Below, in pieces: positions 5,802 to 6,989 of a DNA stretch of 6,989 nt. Source of the stretch: an uncultured Anaerotruncus sp. (GTDB taxonomy: Bacteria > Bacillota > Clostridia > Oscillospirales > Acutalibacteraceae); contig UQDL01000013.1 of assembly GCA_900539775.1 (NCBI GenBank), positions 1 through 6,989 of the forward strand, read 5' to 3'. The position numbers were made by a program, and so were the translations under genes. Position 1 is the first letter of the stretch. Each line of letters opens with the position of its first letter. The notes beneath the pieces are model-generated. The model searched no databases. It was not told where the DNA came from and saw nothing but the letters and a program-made list of their open reading frames with translations.

Positions 5802-6716
5802 TTACAATGTGCTTAAATCATACGGCGTTTTTTGGTAAACAAAGTAGTTCAGCCAGTTGGAAAAAATTAAGTTTCCTGCGCTCTTCCAATTCATTTTAGG
5901 CACAAGTTTAATATCATCGTTGGGAAAATAGTTGGCAGGCTTTTGTATCGGTAAGCCTTTATCTAAATCTCTGAAATATTCCTTGGCAAGCGTATCTCTG
6001 TCATATTCGCTGTGCCCCGTAACATAAAAGTTGCGGCATTCCATGTCTGAAATAATGTGAATTCCGGCTTCATCACTGTATGATATGATTTGTAAATCCT
6101 TTATTTTGGCAATGTCACTTGTGTTGAGTGACCATTCGCGCGATTGAGGAACAAAGAAAACATCATCAAGCCCACGCATCAGCGGATGAGTAACATCAAG
6201 GCTGTAGTGAGGATATACTCCAAAGAGCTTTTGCGGCAGATCAACGGGATTTATGTTGTATTTATAATAGAGCGCTGCAAAGGCTCCCCAACATAAATTG
6301 ATTGTGGAATAAACATTTGTTTCAGCCCAGTCGAATATCTTGCAAAGCTCGTCCCAAAAATCAACATCCTCAAAAGCCATGTCGGCAAGAGGTGCGCCGG
6401 TAATTATCATGCCGTCATATTTGTTGTGGCAAATCTCATCAAATGTTTTATAGAATTTAAGCATGTGCTCTTTTGATGTGTTTTTTGTTTTGTGTGTTGC
6501 AACCTGTAATAATTCAATGTTTATCTGCAACGGTGAATTTGAAAGCAGCCTAAGCAACTGTGTTTCCGTCACAATCTTTGTGGGCATTAAATTAAGAATA
6601 ATAATATCAAGCGGTCTAATATCCTGTGTGTCCGCTCGCTTGTTGTTCATCACAAAAACATTTTCAAGTTCAAGGCTTTGTTTGGCCGGCAATTCTTCGT
6701 CAATTCTTATCGGCAT
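5802..6716 (-). CDS. metA: Homoserine O-acyltransferase MetA (acetyl or succinyl)
   Basis: First committed step of methionine synthesis: transfer of an acyl group from acetyl-CoA or succinyl-CoA to the hydroxyl of homoserine. 304 residues in good register with Escherichia coli MetA (309). Seen: start MPIRI as in the family, RPLDIIILNLMPTK (34-47) with conserved K47, LLSNSPLQ (57-64), TGAP (106-109), nucleophile C142 in LCWGAFA, FGVYPHY (165-171), catalytic H235 and E237 in GHSEYD (234-239), R249, and C-terminal NWLNYFVYQKTPYDL (287-301). Start chosen at 6716: GGTGGTGA lies 5 bases upstream, whereas an ATG 15 bases earlier has no ribosome site. Position 111, Glu in acetyl-CoA users and Gly in E. 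coli, is Ala here, so acyl donor is open; acetyl is usual in Bacillota. Transcribed alone from its own promoter and terminated inside sigF. Confidence 0.96.
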   Translation of the reverse strand: MPIRIDEELPAKQSLELENVFVMNNKRADTQDIRPLDIIILNLMPTKIVTETQLLRLLSNSPLQINIELLQVATHKTKNTSKEHMLKFYKTFDEICHNKYDGMIITGAPLADMAFEDVDFWDELCKIFDWAETNVYSTINLCWGAFAALYYKYNINPVDLPQKLFGVYPHYSLDVTHPLMRGLDDVFFVPQSREWSLNTSDIAKIKDLQIISYSDEAGIHIISDMECRNFYVTGHSEYDRDTLAKEYFRDLDKGLPIQKPANYFPNDDIKLVPKMNWKSAGNLIFSNWLNYFVYQKTPYDLSTL

Positions 6717-6740
6717 TTCAGTCACCACCATCGTTATATA

Positions 6741-6787
6741 TAATGTATATAATATATATTATATTATACATTATGCTCTTAAAGAGC
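6741..6787 (-). repeat. Two inverted repeats in the metA 5' leader
   Basis: Seen: TAATGTATA (6741-6749) / TATACATTA (6765-6773) flanking an AT-only, self-complementary middle (TAATATATATTA), giving a long AU hairpin about 25 bases before the metA start. A second palindrome GCTCTT-A-AAGAGC (6775-6787) sits at or just after the expected transcription start. The palindrome is operator-like by position; the AU hairpin could affect translation or mRNA life. No SAM-I (S-box) or T-box elements are present, and the roughly 72-base leader is too short for either. Confidence 0.6.
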
Positions 6788-6794
6788 GTAATCC

Positions 6795-6823
6795 ATTATA
6801 GCAAATAAAAAATACAAATGCAA
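6795..6823 (-). promoter_or_regulatory. metA promoter, extended -10
   Basis: Read on the minus strand: TTGCAT (plus 6818-6823), a 17-base spacer, then TATAAT (plus 6795-6800), with TGC directly before it making an extended -10 (TGnTATAAT). The -10 is perfect and the -35 partial (3 of 6). The start is expected near 6787-6789, giving a leader of about 72 bases before the metA ATG. Confidence 0.75.
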
Positions 6824-6832
6824 CCGATTTTT

Positions 6833-6851
6833 TTTGTATAAAAAGTACAAA
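6833..6851. repeat. Operator-like inverted repeat between divergent promoters
   Basis: Seen: TTTGTA (6833-6838) and TACAAA (6846-6851) with a 7-base spacer, located just upstream of the metA -35 and 35 bases upstream of the rightward -35. It could bind a dimeric regulator of either promoter. In such AT-rich DNA 6-bp arms may be chance. Confidence 0.3.
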
Positions 6852-6885
6852 CCTAAAAAAAACTCGAATTTTATTAAAAAAGTTG

Positions 6886-6914
6886 TTGACAAGTCGCATT
6901 TCGTATGGTATTAT
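6886..6914 (+). promoter_or_regulatory. Strong rightward sigma-A promoter with extended -10
   Basis: Seen: TTGACA (6886-6891), 17-base spacer, TATTAT (6909-6914), with TGG immediately before the -10 (TGn extended motif). A-rich runs at 6852-6880 could act as an UP element. This is the strongest-looking promoter in the window. The start is expected near 6920-6921. The product lies mostly outside the window. Confidence 0.85.
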
Positions 6915-6919
6915 TAACA

Positions 6920-6989
6920 AGCACTCAGGCGAGGGGGGGCACGAAAGAAAGCCGCCAAGCAAGAGAAAACGAAGAGTTTTCGAAGGGTG
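6920..6989 (+). ncRNA. Partial structured RNA or long leader, unidentified
   Basis: Seen: about 70 bases downstream of the strong promoter, abruptly G/purine-rich after AT-rich DNA, with no ribosome site plus start codon. Possible helices: CACTC (6922-6926) with GGGTG (6985-6989); GGC (6928-6930) with GCC (6954-6956) stacked on GGC (6938-6940) with GCC (6951-6953), leaving GAGGGGG bulged; GAAAAC (6965-6970) with GTTTTC (6976-6981). Together these resemble a three-way junction closed by the outer helix. I do not recognise it as a tmRNA, RNase P RNA, SRP RNA, rRNA start or a common riboswitch. It may be a cis-acting leader or a stand-alone RNA; the window ends too early to tell. Confidence 0.5.

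Noticed and set aside
6717..6731. Upstream metA start at 6731
   Set aside because: It would add MVVTE, has no ribosome site, and its own codons form the GGTGGTGA site serving the ATG at 6716.
6463..6808. Plus-strand open frames of 112 and 60 codons opposite the metA start
   Set aside because: They are shadows of metA and its AT-rich leader, without ribosome sites or recognisable protein features.
6771..6962. 63-residue minus-strand frame upstream of metA
   Set aside because: It crosses both divergent promoters and is antisense to the putative right-edge RNA, with no family resemblance.
6921..6989. Lysine, glycine or c-di-GMP riboswitch
   Set aside because: Short stretches such as GCCGCCAAGCA recall parts of the lysine leader, but the order and spacing of conserved blocks do not fit, and the core motifs of the other classes are missing.

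Overview
The window looks like a chromosomal core region of an endospore-forming member of the Clostridia (Bacillota). The base composition is fairly AT-rich, Shine-Dalgarno sites are strong (AGGAG, GAGG), the valS leader is a T-box, and a complete spoIIAA-spoIIAB-sigF operon is present. Placement in Oscillospirales/Ruminococcaceae-like Clostridia is my impression from protein style only. No mobile element, CRISPR array, tRNA or rRNA is visible.

Layout, left to right. (1) An intrinsic terminator of a gene lying to the left (16-49). (2) A strong sigma-A promoter (189-217) and a T-box leader (about 224-459) in front of valS (valyl-tRNA synthetase, 475-3171), followed 7 bp later by folC (Mur-ligase-type folate synthase, 3179-4282). 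The pair ends in a terminator (4307-4352). (3) The forespore sigma-F module spoIIAA (4368-4700), spoIIAB (4703-5131) and sigF (5125-5781), tightly packed, with its first ribosome binding site almost touching the preceding terminator. (4) On the minus strand and convergent with sigF, metA (homoserine O-acyltransferase, 5802-6716). It has its own extended -10 promoter at 6795-6823 and a short, very AT-rich, hairpin-forming leader. (5) Diverging from metA, a second near-consensus promoter (6886-6914) drives a G-rich, apparently structured RNA that runs off the right edge.

How it works together. ValS charges tRNA-Val, and the leader reads tRNA-Val charging to decide between termination and expression of valS-folC. 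SpoIIAA, SpoIIAB and SigF form the partner-switching circuit that turns on sigma-F in the forespore: SpoIIAB holds sigma-F or phosphorylates SpoIIAA, and unphosphorylated SpoIIAA releases sigma-F. MetA starts methionine synthesis by acylating homoserine.

Points that stand out: a metA terminator embedded in the last codons of sigF; a SigF that starts directly at region 2 and cannot be extended upstream; a compact FolC missing roughly 50 residues in its middle; Ala at the MetA position (111) that normally discriminates acetyl- from succinyl-CoA; a strong hairpin inside the start of folC; and an unidentified promoter-driven RNA at the right edge. I did not find a clearly new multi-gene system. 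The right-edge RNA is the best candidate for something undescribed.
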